NCBI GenBank assembly: GCA_963693085.1
Contig: OY856409.1
Span: 293,484,058 to 293,548,057 of the forward strand
Source: Alisma plantago-aquatica
Lineage: Eukaryota > Streptophyta > Magnoliopsida > Alismatales > Alismataceae
Length of the DNA: 64,000 nucleotides
Direction of reading: 5' to 3'
The notes beneath the pieces were generated by a model that made no database searches, was not told the DNA's origin, and saw nothing but the letters and a program-made list of their open reading frames with translations. Made by a program: the position numbers and the translations under genes. Positions 11,690-24,721 of this stretch are shown piece after piece (position 1 is the first letter of the stretch; each line of letters starts with the position of its first letter).

Positions 11690-12000
11690 AGCTTAATACC
11701 CCACGTTGTTGAGGGGAAAGAGAGCCTTCGTCCCCAAGACCTAGACGAGGTGCAGCAGCGGCCGAACGACCTGCATGGAAGCTACACGTCGCAGGTCTGA
11801 GGGGCGTGAAGGCGGCCCTGATGGCTGAGACCGGGCGGTGCCCCAGGTGCGGGGAGGTCCGGCAGAGGTTCGGGACCCATTTCCGGAGGTCGACGAGGTC
11901 CAGGAGAGGGAGGAAGAAGGACGCAGCCGCGACTAGGGCTGCTACGGCGGCCGTTCGTGAGGAAGAAGAAGGCCAAAGAGGCCTTTGACCGATATGCCCC
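11690..12000. other. GC-rich patch in T1 LTR leader
   Basis: In an otherwise AT-rich LTR, about 300 bp is rich in G, C and CpG (GCAGCAGCGGCCGAACG and similar). Homologous, more decayed patches lie in the other T-family LTRs (19300-19610, 51680-52030, 59470-59800). Shortly downstream, AAG/GTATGTGC at 12075-12085 resembles a plant splice donor. It may be untranslated leader or captured exon-like sequence. Confidence 0.5.
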
Positions 12001-13310
12001 TCCGCGGGCTGTAGAAGGAGAGACTTATGCGGGGTTAAACCCGTCTTTTCATTATAATCTAAAGATGGGTGCGCAAGGTATGTGCATGGGAATTGGTTGC
12101 CTACGTGGCACCTCCCTATTGGTCAGTTTGTGATATTTTTGCTAAAATCATAACTCCTAAATGGTAGCTCTTATGAGAACACATAATATATGAATTTTGA
12201 TCAGAAAAATGCAAGGAACCCATTCAAAATAGTTTTATAGCATGAATCTGATCATAGTTCGAAGAATAGTGTAAACTGTCATCTCTAAGGAATTAAAGAT
12301 TAAGAAACCCTATTTTGATATGATTAATGTGTTTAATAGGGTTTAATGGATCTTTAGAGTTGATATTAATCTGTTAAATGTAAAAAGGAACATTGAGTTC
12401 AAAAAGGAAGAACTTTGCACGTGATTAGTCTAATTTAGGGTTTATGTGCTTAAATATGCATGAAATTTGAAAAGGGCATAAAGTTATCATCTTTAATGAT
12501 TCAATTAAGGAAAAACCCTTAGATTTGATGATAGATGGATAATTCGAGCTGATATTAATCTGTGGTTAATGAAAGAGAAAATAAGATTTAAAAATATGAT
12601 CTTTTTTATATAATTGGTTTAATTTAGGGTTTTGTGCATGATTATGCATTAATGAGCTTGAAAACCCTAATTTTGATGAATATGTATTTTAATTGGTTTA
12701 ATTGTGTAAATTCACGAATAAAATAGAGATGTGATGATACTAAGCCAATTTGAGTATAAAAGATCCTTAATGTGGATAATTTGAGTAATTAGGGTTTTTA
12801 TGAGTGGAAAAGTTGTTTTAGGGTTTGTTGACCTAAAAAGGGAAAAGTTTGAGAAATTGATCTAAGAAACCCTAATGCATCCTAATGAGACTTAGAAACC
12901 TTAGAAAGGTGTCCCAAGTCAATAAGGAGTTGTTTGGGATATGCTTGTGATAATTAGACATTATACATGTTTTCAGGATCAATGTTTGCTTGATTGATTG
13001 ATTGGCTTGCTTGATTGGACATCTAGTTGGATTTGGATAAATTGTTGCTTGAGATCTCCAAGACAGATATGTGGTTACGCTTATGACTATACCGATTAGT
13101 TTTTTGAGGATTTTATCGACGTTTCCCTCAATGCTTGAAATAACTATTGGATGTTTATTTATTTCATGCAACTATAAAGTGATTATGATTATCACTATAA
13201 ATGTGCGTATATAACTGACTAGATCCAAGTCCACCTCTATTGCTTTGAAAAGGCTAAGAAAAAAGGGGTAATCCTAGAGCAAGGTCTAGGTTACCGAGAG
13301 TTAGAAACTG

Positions 13311-13420
13311 GGCTACCTACGTGTAGTGCCATGAGACTCATTAGCCTGCCATGAGTTAAGGAGTGGGCTACTTACGAGTAGTGCTATGTGACTCAACCCT
13401 AGAAATTGGTTCACTTATAG
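13311..13420. repeat. 55-bp tandem repeat, two copies, T1 5' LTR
   Basis: GGCTAC units begin at 13311 and 13366, followed by AGTGCCATG-like words. The same two-copy arrangement occurs at 20911-21020. T2 LTRs carry three copies (50226-50390 and 58006-58170). Confidence 0.75.
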
Positions 13421-13586
13421 GTAGATCATGAGGGGTTTAATGGGGATAACATAGAGGATAGGGTACTCTTGAATCACGGAGTTATATCTAAAATGTAATC
13501 TGGATTGTTAAATGGTTAATTGAGTGATTACATTGTTACCATAGTTGCATGTTTATTTGTTTCCCCCACATACCAGCTACGGCTGA

Positions 13587-13605
13587 CCGACGTTTTGTTT
13601 GTCGG
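13587..13605. other. Short hairpin near the T1 LTR end
   Basis: CCGAC, a 9-nt T/G loop, then GTCGG. It is repeated at 21187-21205 and, in inverted setting, at 49961-49979. In the T2 5' LTR (57741-57759) both arms have lost their CpG sites. Role unknown. Confidence 0.5.
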
Positions 13606-13889
13606 CGTTTTAGGTACAATGAAAAGAACAAACAGTAAAGTGGCACATGTGATACTAAATGAGAATTAAATTGCAAAGGAGGATTAGATAGATTAGTATC
13701 GGTGTGAGATCCAGGTTTTCAAAAGGTATGCAAAAAAATTTATTTTCTTACAGCTTTCAGTATAGCATGTTAAAATTTGATAATTATTCTTGGTTAATTG
13801 CCAAACCTTTGATCCGGAAGTCATGGATGCGGCTTCGACCTCTCGGTCTCCCTTAATTGGGGGTTATCGGGAGGTGAGGTCATAACATT

Positions 13890-13907
13890 TGGTATCAGAG
13901 CATAGGT
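13890..13907 (+). other. T1 primer-binding site (initiator tRNA-Met)
   Basis: TGGTATCAGAGCATAGGT begins 2 bp after the LTR. The first 12 bases match the standard plant initiator tRNA-Met site. Confidence 0.92.
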
Positions 13908-16900
13908 TCCCCAGTTAACCATTTATAATTATTAAATTTTACAAATTCCATAGACCCGAGGGAGTTATTAGAGGATTATCCGAAAGACGGAGGTGTCTAG
14001 AAAAGGATCACGACCGGGGGCTGGCAATATTTTCCTCCGCACCTCTTGTTGGAATACGAGGACTCCCGGATCCGTGTGACTGCCTGGCCAAAGTCTTAGG
14101 GTATAAATCGAAATAAGATACCTTTAGGACTTCTCATCTTATTCATCCCTTCTCATCACAAAATTCTGATAAGGACATAAAGGATTAGGGTTTTCTTTCT
14201 TCTCCTCACCCTCTTGAGGTATGGGTAAGGTTAGTAAGGTTTAAGGAATCCTCCACTAAATTAATGAAAGGCATGTAAATAAAATGTCATGGACATAAGA
14301 TTAATAGATTAAGCACAAAATAAATAATAGATACATGCTTAGGTCGTATGACATGAGATGTCATGTTCTCAGAAGAGACCTGAGGCTAGACCTTCTTGTC
14401 AGGAGGATGAGTTAGTCTTGGAGATAGAGATCTCCATTGCAAGTAGAGACCTAGCACATCCTCTGAGGATGATGCTAACCCTAACCCTAAGTGAAGATTA
14501 GAGAGAGATGAGTTGGACTAGGTGTTTAAAAGGACATGCCTTGGGATACCATATGATCCATGGGTGACCTAGCACCTTTGGCAACCCAACCCTGGGAAGG
14601 GTCGTGCATGTTAGGGTAAAGGATAGCTCCTTAGATGATGATGATAGTGAAGGACCATAGAAACCCTATGGACTTGTACAAGTAGGGCATAGCTGGCACC
14701 TAGGGCATGTCATAGTGCTGACAGTAGGATGAAACCCTGGATAAGGAGTTATGATGGAGCATATAGGGTTATGGATGATCTTGAGCAACCATAAGTTCGA
14801 ACCTAGGCTTCACCCATGTAGAGAATGCTTTGGAGGTTGATCCTTCATGAAGAGATGACCTCTAATGGTGAGGTTGGATGTAGGGTTAGCTCTAGAGAGA
14901 GTAGGAAACCCAACAAGGAGGTTGGAAGCCTAAAACCCAGAACATTGGATGATAGTGGTTGCCTCATGATCGATCCCTGAAAGTTGATGATATCTTGGTT
15001 TCCTTTAGAGGGACCAAACCCTAGGGAGAGAAGATGAAGCATCTGGTGCCTATGTGCCTACAGTATAGGTGTTTACCTTCTGAGGTAGGAAAAATAGTTC
15101 CTTAGACCTAGAAAGGTTTAGTAACAGGTTATGAGGCCTTGTACCTTGTTGGTTATCCTTAAGGAGGACCCAACTCTAAGTGTTGCTTGAGTTGAAGGAT
15201 GACAAGGAGTACCTGTCATGCCTTTTTCATGCTTGGTACATAGTTAAGAGATAGAGCATGTAGTGAACCTAGGGTTCCTAGGCCTAAGAGGGGAAGTGGT
15301 GTACCTAAGGCTCATGCTGAGAAGTTGAGTTCCTATAGAAGTGAGCATGGTAATCCTCACGAATAGAGGAAAAGAGAAGCCCCTTAAGTTTAAAGTGTGA
15401 TTGATGAACCCCTCACAGCTAGGTTGATGATAAAGAAAGGTATGATCTTGATCCAACATTGAGGAAAGAGGACAAGTATGACCTAGTATGGTTCAGTAGG
15501 TGATCTGCTTGTGCCTTAATATCCTGGTAGGGGTTAAGTAAGCTCATGTGGATGTAAACCCTAGACCTAAAAGCTTTTGTGACCTTGTTGTCAAGAGATA
15601 GTTTTCCTCCCATCCTGGGAGAGGGACCCCTTTGGTAGGGTGTGTATCTTTTTGGTTGGTTTAAGGTAACCTAAAGAGGTCTCATAGGATCTTGAGAAGC
15701 TAAGTGAAAAGTACATGAACCTGTAGACCCATAGATATCCATCTCTAATTGCATATGAATGTGTTAACATGGAGGTAACCGATAGGGGGCTTGACCAAGG
15801 TAGGAAGGTTGCCATGATCCCTATGAAGGATGAGAGCCAGCCCATGAATGTAGAAGGAGAGATGATGAAGACTTGGGTAAGGTTCTAAGTGAACATGTTC
15901 TGTAATGGAGAATCCTAAGTCTATCCTAGGGTCAGGTAGGGATAAGACTGATGAAAGTAGGAGTTGCCTAATTCCCCAGTTGCACATGACCATAGGGTCG
16001 GGAGGTAACAGCTATCATTGTCTGAGGGCCATGGGTTAGGAGATTGATCACCTTCATGAACTCATGGGACTCAAAGGGCAGATGAGTAGGGTACTCTCTT
16101 GATGCATGAGGGAAGAGGGATGACCCCAAAAGAGTCGGTACCCTATAGACCTAGAGGAGATGACCAAGGATATAAACCTCAGTACGTTCAAGACTTCTTT
16201 GATATCATGATGTCTGTGATGTAGAGACATATGTGGCACGTTGCAACTTAGATATAAAGGTGTATTGGCAAGGTGGGATATACCATCTCTACTCTTGGAA
16301 CATGAAGAACTCTGTATTTGGACTGCAGCCAAATGCTTATTTCCTCTTGTTATGGGGGTGAGAGATAGGACATTACGCATGCCATACATCAAGGATAAGA
16401 GATGATGTAGGTTGGAACATTGCCACGAGAAATGGGGATAGAGAAGATAACCTACCCTAGTAAAGTGAATGATACATGGATGGCTTGCAAAAAGAGGAAG
16501 GAGGTAGTCGCCTTATGAGGAAGTTTTTATGATGAGCTATGTAGAACTTACAAGCTATACCAGGTTGAGTTTGATCACCATGATGATGGAATCAGAGAGT
16601 GTTCTTATGAAGATAAACATATAGTTTGAGGTGACATGATAAGTGAAATGCATGGAAGTGTAATGTTATCTAAGGATGTGAAGTGGTAATGGATGATCTG
16701 GTTGAGATACATCTGACTTGTTTGACCAGAAGCTAGAAAGGGTTGATTGGCTAACCTTAAGTTCGAAAAGGAGAGGTGTTTGGATAACACTCAGATGTAA
16801 CAAGATACATTGAAAAGTGATGGTTGTTTGGTTAGCCAGTCTAGTCCTGGATGCAATGAAAGGATGGTGGTAAAACCTCAGATGTACTTCTTTGGAAGAG

Positions 16901-17040
16901 AAGGTGATGAAACCCCGACTAGAGTGGTTTAGGGTTTCGGAGGAATCGATCTTGGAAGAATCATGACATACAGGAAATCATGATACACCATGGAAAATTG
17001 ACATAGCACTTTAGATGCTTAAGATGAAGTTGCATGTGGT
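13908..17040 (+). other. T1 interior, gag and early pol too decayed to recognise
   Basis: About 3.1 kb between primer site and integrase remnant. It aligns by eye with the T2 interior at its start (shared GAGGGAGTTATTAGAGGAT). No gag, protease or reverse-transcriptase motif could be read in any sense frame. Short open frames on the minus strand here are not supported by motifs. Its length is close to that of gag plus pol in X, so it probably derives from them by heavy mutation and deletion. Confidence 0.5.
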
Positions 17041-18155
17041 TTATGACCATGCAAGCCAGGAGGTAAAGGACGAACCCCAGTAACCCAGTGTATCGATATA
17101 GAGGACAAAAGAATCCCTGAGAGGGAATGAGAGCTCAACACTATGGATGTTGTGAAAGGTCTTCCCTGGATCGAGGAAGGTCGAGATGCAATATGGGTTA
17201 TGGAATATCGCCTTACCTAGATGACATAAGAAAGAAAGAGTTCTGTCAAGGGACAGATCTTGTTGAACTACCCATGAGAGAGATGGTTCAACTACACCAT
17301 GAAGCGAGTTCAAAGGTTCTTGAGTTTGACCTAATGGTTCACTTCCATAAAGTGGAAGTAGGTACATGAAGAACTCAATGTTAGTATAATTATCACCCCT
17401 AACTATGGTTAGTATGATCCAGACTAAAGGGTCTGATGAGGGCATGTGTGCTCGTTCAGGGTGATATCTAGAGACAATTCTTGTCCTATGAAAGATGTGA
17501 CAATGACCACCATAGCTAGTATTGGGTTTTATATGAAGCTCTATAAGGAAGGTTGTGTCGGTCACCACTTCAGTTAGGTGATGTTGGTGAAAGGACCACA
17601 TGATGGTTAGAAAAGTACCACATGATGGTTAGAAAAGGGACCCCATTGCGTGTAGATGAAGTCACTTTGATTGTGCAAGGGCTGAAAGGAGCCTAGAGAC
17701 GATGAGAGTCATGAGTAGATGCAAAGTAGACTGACATACAAGTTGTTGTGGGAGAAAATGTGATATGAAAATCCAACCCCTCTAAGTTATAACTAAGAGA
17801 GCTGAGTCTCCGATACATGGGTCCATTAGAGATGGATGGGTGGAGAAGGTTAGGTTTGACCCTACCCCTCAGGATAGAGTAATGGGAGATGTTTTCCATG
17901 TGTCCAATTTAGAGCACTATGTGAGGTACCTGACCATGTGCTGAGCAATGAACCTAGTGAGCCCCAAGGGAGGCTGAAATGGCCTGAGTCACCTGTGTAG
18001 TTTATAGATGCCAGGATGAAAGAACTCAGAGAAAAGAATATGTGATGATAAAAGTTCTTTGGAAATGCCATGAGTACGGCAAAGCCACATAGGGTCCAAT
18101 GATGGACATGGAAAAGTCTTATCCTGAATTTTTTGTTTGCTTGCCTAAATTTTGA
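17041..18155 (+). pseudogene. T1 integrase and chromodomain remnant
   Basis: Integrase joins element DNA to the genome and the chromodomain directs it to marked chromatin. Readable pieces: QEVKDEPQ near 17060; MDVVKGLPWIEEGRDAIWV at 17131-17190 (catalytic Asp of the core); a stop at 17218-17220; DLVELPMREMVQLHHEAS near 17255-17310 in another frame. GDVFHVSNLEHYVRYL (about 17888-17935) and chromodomain pieces MIKVLWKCHEYG and MEKSYPEFF (about 18045-18140) follow. The frame is broken many times. An open frame of 186 codons on the other strand (17041-17601) is the shadow of this region. Confidence 0.75.
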
Positions 18156-18170
18156 GGACAAAAATCCTAT

Positions 18171-18183
18171 AAGAGGGGAAGGA
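18171..18183 (+). other. T1 polypurine tract
   Basis: AAGAGGGGAAGGA abuts the 3' LTR. T2 has the identical 13-mer (52948-52960, minus). It primes plus-strand DNA synthesis. Confidence 0.9.
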
Positions 18184-21100
18184 TGTTACAGCCCCAATTT
18201 TTGGGATCATTTGGCGAGAAATGTAATTTCTCATATTAAAGATAACTGAACAAATAAAGATATGATTTGTTTTGAATAGGTGGATTTCTTTCACAATAGA
18301 CTTAATGGTTGTGTTATGGGCTTTATTGGCTATTGGGCCCAATAACAAGGAAATAACAAAGAAAATTCAATTAGTGAATGAATAATTGAATATTCGAGAA
18401 AAGAAAGATGTAGAAACCTATAGAAGGCAAATCCAAAGAGGATTTCATGCCTCTTGGGTTCCTTGGGCTCCAAGGAGTACAAAGTTGCATAAATAAAGCA
18501 ATAAGAAAAGAAAAGATTAAGTAAGTATTTCTTTATTAAGAAAGAAATTGGAAATAATGTTAAAATGTGGAAAACAAGTGAAAAGAGATATAATTGAGTT
18601 ATCCTTTGTGGAATTTCGTATCCCAAGGAATACTAATGATAAAAGGAATACCAATTAGGAAAATAAAAAGAAATCCTCAAAAAGAGATATGTTAATAAGA
18701 AATAAACAAGATAATGTGAAATAATGCATATAGATGCATCTAGAAGGATAATAAGTATCCTTAAAAAGTAATTTCGAAATCATAGAGTTTCTTGGGATTC
18801 AAGGAGTCCCAATAAAGAGGAAAGAAAGAGAAACTACTAAAAAGGCAAAATAAGAGGATAATGTGTTGCATTATTAATGAATTATGAGGTATTGTTAAAA
18901 AGAAAGTAATTTTGATTAAAAGAAATAGAATTTCGTGGCAATGGATTAAAAAGCAAGGAAAGAGAGAATAAGTAAGAAGAAATTCGAATTCCTAATTATT
19001 CAAGAAATAGGATATACCAAAGGGGAGAGAGAGAGAGAGAAGAATTGCTTCTCTTTGAAGGAAAACGATTACTATTAGAAGAAGGACTTCGTTTCCCTAA
19101 GGAAAGTCCTCATAGGGCTTCGATGGCTTCACCTATATAAGGGGTGAGACTTGGGGGCGAATCCAGAAAGATCTCACGTCTCCCACCCTCTTCCTAATCT
19201 TCTTCTTACTTCCTTGTGTTCAAAACCCTAATCAAGGAAAGATGGTACAATCAAAGTGCAATGACGAGCCATGGAGGGTTCGTGATAAAAGCTTAATACC
19301 CCACATTGCTGAGGGGAAAGAGAGCCTTCGTCCCCAGGACCTAGACGAGGTGCAGCAGCGGCCGAACGACCTGCATGGCAGTCGCACGTCGCAGGTCTGA
19401 GGGGCGTGAAGGCGGCCCTGATGGCTGAGACCGAGCGGCGCCCCAGGTGCGGGGAGGTCCGGCGGAGGTCTGGGACCCATTTCCGGAGGCCGACGAGGTC
19501 CAGGAGAGGGAGGAAGAAGGACGCAGCCACGGTTAGGGCTGTTGCGGCGGCCGTTCGCGAGGAAGAAGAAGGCCAAAGAGGCCTTTGACCGATATGCCCC
19601 TTCGTGGGCTGTAGAAGGAGCGACTTATGCGGGGTTAAACCCATCTTTTCGTTATAATTTAAAGATGGGCGCGCAAGGTATGTGCATGGGAATTGGTTGC
19701 CTACGTGGCACCTCCCTATTGGTCAGTTTGTGATATTTTTGCTAAAATCATAACTCCTAATTGGTAGCTCCGATGAGAACACATAATATATGAATTTTGA
19801 TCAGAAAAATGCAAGGAACCCATTAAAAATAGTTTTATAGCCTGAATCTGATCATAGTTCGAAATATAGTGTAAATTATCATCTTTAAGGAATTAAAGAT
19901 TAAGAAACCCTATTTTGATATGATTAATGTTTTTAATAGGGTTTAATGGATCTTTAGAGTTGATATTAATTTGTTAAATGTAAAAAGGAACATTGAGTTC
20001 AAAAAGGAAGAACTTTGCACGTGATTAGTCTAATTTAGGGTTTATGTGCTTAAATATGCATGAAATTTGAAAAGGGCATAAAGTTATCATCTTTAATGAT
20101 TCAATTAAGGAAAAACCCTTAGATTTGATGATAGATGGATAATTCGAGATGATATTAATCTGTGGTTAATGAAAGAGAAAATAGGATTTAAAAATATGAT
20201 CTTTTTTATATAATTGATTTAATTTAGGGTTTCGTGCATGATTATGCATTAATGAGCTTGAAAACCCTAATTTTGATGAATATGTCTTTTAATTGGTTTA
20301 ATTGTGTAAATTCACGAATAAAATAGAGATGTGATGATCCTAAGCCAATTTGAGTATAAAAGATCCTTAATGTGGATAATTTGAGTAATTAGGGTTTTAT
20401 TGAGTGGAAAAGTTGTTTTAGGGTTTGTTGACCTAAAAAGGGAAAAGTTTGAGAAATTGATCTAAGAAACCCTAATGCATCCTAATGAGACATAGAAACC
20501 TTAGAAAGGTGTCCCAAGTCAATAAGGAGTTGTTTGGGATATGCTTGTGACAATTAGACATTATACATGTTTTCAGGATCAATGTTTGCTTGATTGATTG
20601 ATTGGCTTGCTTGATTGGACATCTAGTTGGATTTTGATAAATTGTTTCTTGAGATCTCCAAGACAGGTATGTGGTTACGCTTATGACTATACCGATTAGT
20701 TTTCCGAGGATTTTATCGACGTTTCCCTCAATGCTTGAAATAACTATTGGATGTTTATTTATTTCATGCAACTATAAAGTGACTATGATTATCACTATAA
20801 ATGTGTGTATATAACTGACTAGATCCGAGTCCACCTCTATTGCTTTGAAAAGGCTAAGAAAAAAGGGGTAATCCTAGAGCAAGGTCTAGGTTACCGAGAG
20901 TTAGAAACTGGGCTACCTACGTGTAGTGCCATGAGACTCATTAGCCTGCCATGAGTTAAGGAGTGGGCTACTTATGAGTAGTGCCATGTGACTCAACCCT
21001 AGAAATTGGTTCACTTATAGGTGGATAATGAGGGGTATAATGGGGATAACATAGAGGATAGGGTACTCTTGGATCACGGAGTTATATCTAAAATGTAATC

Positions 21101-21488
21101 TGGATTGTTAAATGGTTAATTGAGTGATTACATTGTTACCATAGTTGCATGTTTATTTGTTTCCCCCACATACCAGCTACGGCTGACCGACGTTTTGTTT
21201 GTCGGCGTTTTAGGTACAATGAAAAGAACAAACAGTAAAGTGGCACATGTGATACTAAATGAGAATTAAAGTGCAAAGGAGGATTAGATAGATTAGTATC
21301 AGTGTGAGATCTAGGTTTTCGAAAGGTATGCAAAAAAAAATTATTTTCTTACAGCTTTCAGTATAGTATGTTAAAATTTGATAATTATTCTTGGTTAATT
21401 GTCGAACCTTTGATCCGGAAGTCATGGGTGCGGCTTCGACCTCTCGATCTCCCTTAATTGGGGGTTATCTGGAGGTGAGGTCGTAACA
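18184..21488 (+). repeat. T1 3' LTR (3305 bp)
   Basis: Near-identical to the 5' LTR. Visible differences include a longer GA run near 19022, loss of a short stretch near 18665, and scattered substitutions. TATATAA lies at 19134-19140, the GC-rich patch at about 19300-19610, the 55-bp repeats at 20911-21020 and the hairpin at 21187-21205. Confidence 0.93.
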
Positions 21489-21493
21489 GTTTT

Positions 21494-24400
21494 TCACCCT
21501 CTTTCTCCAGCTTTCTTTTGACCATGGTGTTCTTATATTTTGAGGTGACCTTGTGGCCGAAGTGTTGACCTTGGTTGGAGCTTCATCTTCTTCCTTGGAT
21601 CCCATGGTCTTGGGGCTTGGCTCTCTACACAAGGTGGGTTATATAGCTCTCTACCTTCTTCTATTACTTGCACCATAATATTGCTTGCATGCTACTGTTT
21701 TGATCTCTAAACTTGATTTTAATGTGCTAGTTGAAGTTATCATGAAGTAAGGTTTAAGACTTCAAAGTATTCTCATGTAGATTTCTCTCTTTCTTAAACC
21801 CTAATTCCATGAACTTGATTATTAGGTGATGGATGAAGAGAAGTTATTACATGCAATATGATTCTTGGTTTTATCACCATGTTTTAGTTCGGCCTTGAGT
21901 TTTCTTGAGGTTTTGAGTTAGTTTCTCTTGAGGTTGAAGCTTGGTCTTCTTCCATCTATTTGGTTTCTTGAAGGCTCATATGGATGTTTGGATTTCAAGG
22001 TTTCAAGGTTTTGATTTCCTCTTTACATGAAGTTTTTGATTCTGTTGATGATGGTTTTCCTTGATTATTATCTTCTATTTTGGACATGATATACTTCTAT
22101 TTTGAATATGGTTAATTTCCTTTGAGGTAGCACGACCTCGGTGGTCACTACTCCCTTGATTTAGTCTTGGTCGATATACTTTGATCATGGGATGAGGATG
22201 GTGATGCTTTTCCTTGTTTCAATCAAAACACATAACCTTGTGTTACAACTGCAGCCCTAACCCTAATAGGTTGAGGGTCAAAACATTCAAGGGTTGAGAC
22301 ATGTTCTTTGGTGTCACGGTGGAAACCCTATCCCTAGGGTGTTCAAGACACTTATTTTATGGATGGTGGAGACACATATTTTGGTCTTGGTTGTAACACT
22401 TGTTTTGTTCATGGTCAAGACACATGCTTTGGTGGTAGTCAAGACACTTTCTTTGAGAGTGGTCCTGACACATGTTTGATGAGTGGTCGATATATTCACA
22501 TGAGCACATGGTCATAGCACATGTGGGACTTTTTAAGGTCGATACCTATGTATATGTAGATATTGGTGGAAACCTAATGCTATTTAGATAGTTGGTTAAC
22601 CATGATAATGATGATGGCCTAATCCTAGTATGTTCTAAGATAGTAGGAGGTAACATAACTAGGGTTAAGTGATTGAATAATGCTATGAAACCCTAATCGG
22701 TCATATATGTGAAACCTAAACTTAATCCTAGAGTACTCTATGCTTGTTGAGCTTACATGGATGGTGAACATGTTATTATACTTTCTTTATCCTACTTATG
22801 TGACTCTAACCTTTTAGGTTGAACGTATGACATAGAAATGTGAATGTTATGGTTATTATTATGTGGTATAGGGTGATGTCTATGGTCCTTGATGAGACAT
22901 CAGGAGATCATATTAATGTGATGGGTCCTATGACCTGGTGAAGGCTTAATGCCTATTATGACGTGATTTCCTCTAGTGATGTGATTGACGGATTGATATC
23001 CCACAGTGATGTGACATTGGTAGTAGCCTTGTATGATTGACTATGTGAAATTGGTGATGGCCTTGTGAATGGCAGTGTTGCAAGTATCATGTGATGATGT
23101 GACAAGTTCACACCTTATACATTTTACATCTTTTGGAGTTGTACTATTTCGCTTATTCTTGTAGAATTTGTTTTGGGTATATACGTTGTAACTTGATTGA
23201 TGCTAAAAGACACACAATTGGCTTAATGAATTAAGTGAAACCCTAATCATGTAGGTGTCTTGTTCCATAGATCCATTCCAGTGTCTCTTTTACTGCTGGA
23301 TGTTGAAATGAGCCATTCCTACTAGAAACGCAGAGCACATATTTTTTAATATGCTGGCTGCAAGTCGAGTATCTCCTTGTGTCCATAATTAAAGGTTGTG
23401 TGAGATGACCATGTGTGAGCTGATCTCTTTGAGATATGTGATTGACAGTAGTTTAATTGCATTTGATGCCTTCTTTTAAGAACAGCCATGTATGATCCTA
23501 TTCTTCTAGCATCGTGACCTTTACCAAGGTGAGCTAGGTGTTTTTACATGGATGGCCATGTGAGAGACAATCCTTCAGCTTGACTATATGTCGTTGTATG
23601 TAGTTGACCAATATGTCTCTGCAGTATTTTCCCTTGCGCTGACCAAGAGGTGTAGGGGAGGTCGTGGATTTTGACTCTTCTATTGATCTTGTATGGCACC
23701 CATTTTGAATTCACAATGGTCGGTTGGATTTGAGTGGTATGAGTCAATTCATCAGGACATAATAAGATATGTAACACATATGTGTAGTGTAATTGCTTAG
23801 GGTCAGATACGAATAACATTAGTTGAACCATTTACCTTATATTTGTACTGACTTCTTGAATTATAATGTGATAAGAGAAGTCAACTGTTATACATGTTCT
23901 TAATATTCCTTCTTATGGTTCTAATTGTTGTACTGCTCAGTTGTAACTATATAGTTTATTTAATCTGCTTTATCTGTTGGATACATATAATTTAGTTGAA
24001 TCTTGCTCAACCTGGTAAGTGTGTTACCTATTTGCTTTAGTACTTGTGCTTTTAATAGACATTGGTTGAGAGTTATATCTCTTGCTAGGACATTTCATCT
24101 CACCCCATGGGTTTCCACATATTTTAGGTGTTCGAGCACGAAGAGGTAGAGATCTTGTTATGGAGGCTGAGCAGTAAGAGGAGCAGTAGCTGAGTAAAGG
24201 TTTAATGAGTTGCTTGTGTTTTCTAGTAGAGTCCTATGTGTCATCCATGTTCTCTCAGGTCCTTGGGGGAGTTTGTAGATGTTGTATATCGAGATGATTT
24301 TTTGGCTATGCGCCTTTATTGTACATATATGACATGTATGTAAGTGAATAGGTTACTATATGTATAAATTGTGGCTAGTGAGCTAGTGAACAATGCTATG

Positions 24401-24587
24401 TAATAACTTTTTGGAAGGTGTTATAAATAAAGGTGGCTTTTGTGGACTCAGATATAACCAGTTTCAGCTTTTGTGCCCATGTGGAAATGGTTTTAATTTC
24501 CTATCTTTTTTTGTGACCTGGTTGTTTAGTGTTAATTCTACGTATTGTATTGAGTAATCTCGCTATGTGATGCATCGGGGCGTCACA
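21494..24587 (+). repeat. X 5' LTR, second piece
   Basis: It continues X directly after the T1 target copy, colinear with 30546-30672 and 47724-48981 of the 3' LTR, and then with a part that lies beyond the copia insertion. It ends about CGTCACA, a few bases before the primer site. A palindrome-free, AT-rich stretch without genes. Short words such as GGTCAAGACAC recur at 22340-22450. Confidence 0.85.
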
Positions 24588-24595
24588 ATTAAAGT

Positions 24596-24613
24596 TGGTA
24601 TCAGAGCTTTAGG
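24596..24613 (+). other. X primer-binding site (initiator tRNA-Met)
   Basis: TGGTATCAGAGCTTTAGG lies 8 bp after the LTR end; the first 12 bases match the plant tRNA-Met site. Confidence 0.9.
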
Positions 24614-24721
24614 TTTGATGAGTCTACAGGGACATAGGACTACGGTTTGTATCTAATAGTGTCCTTCAGTCTGTTAATGGTAACCTTTTGCTTATATAGA
24701 AGAAGAAGTAGAGAAGAGAAG

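Larger units (their letters stand above)
10577..13887 (+). repeat. T1 5' LTR (3311 bp)
   Basis: It runs from TGTTACAACCCC to GGTCATAACA. Parts in order: an AT-rich U3 with a GA-repeat near 11432; TATATAA at 11534; a CT-rich leader; a strikingly GC-rich patch (about 11690-12000); an AT-rich stretch; two 55-bp repeats (13311-13420); a CCGAC/GTCGG hairpin (13587-13605); then the end. A small open frame of 60 codons in the GC-rich patch (11806-11988) has no recognised domain. Confidence 0.93.
10577..21488 (+). mobile_element. Chromovirus T1, complete but coding-defective (10.9 kb)
   Basis: Two LTRs of about 3.3 kb (10577-13887 and 18184-21488) begin TGTTACA and end in ACA. They enclose a 4.3 kb interior with a tRNA-Met primer site and a purine tract. 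Flanking 5-mers are ATTTT (10572-10576) and GTTTT (21489-21493), one mismatch. The empty site is visible in the X 3' LTR near 30535-30550 (GGGGTTTTCACC). The LTR pair looks nearly identical by eye, implying recent insertion, while the interior holds only ruined pol. Confidence 0.92.

Noticed and set aside
13890..13907. tRNA gene
   Set aside because: Matches to tRNA-Met and tRNA-Asp 3' ends are primer-binding sites beside LTRs; no cloverleaf follows.
14468..14486. Telomere-like CCCTAACCCTAA run (also near 22254, 48356 and 56820)
   Set aside because: Only two or three units, in retrotransposon sequence and repeated because the elements are repeated; not an interstitial telomere.
17041..17601. 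186-codon open frame on the minus strand as a new gene in T1
   Set aside because: The plus strand here reads as an integrase core (MDVVKGLPW..GRDAIWV); the minus frame is its shadow and has no recognised motif, though T2 preserves a similar shadow.
13888..18183. T1 and T2 as non-coding LARD-type elements
   Set aside because: Integrase and chromodomain remnants are readable at the 3' end, so these are decayed chromoviruses rather than elements with an unrelated non-coding interior.
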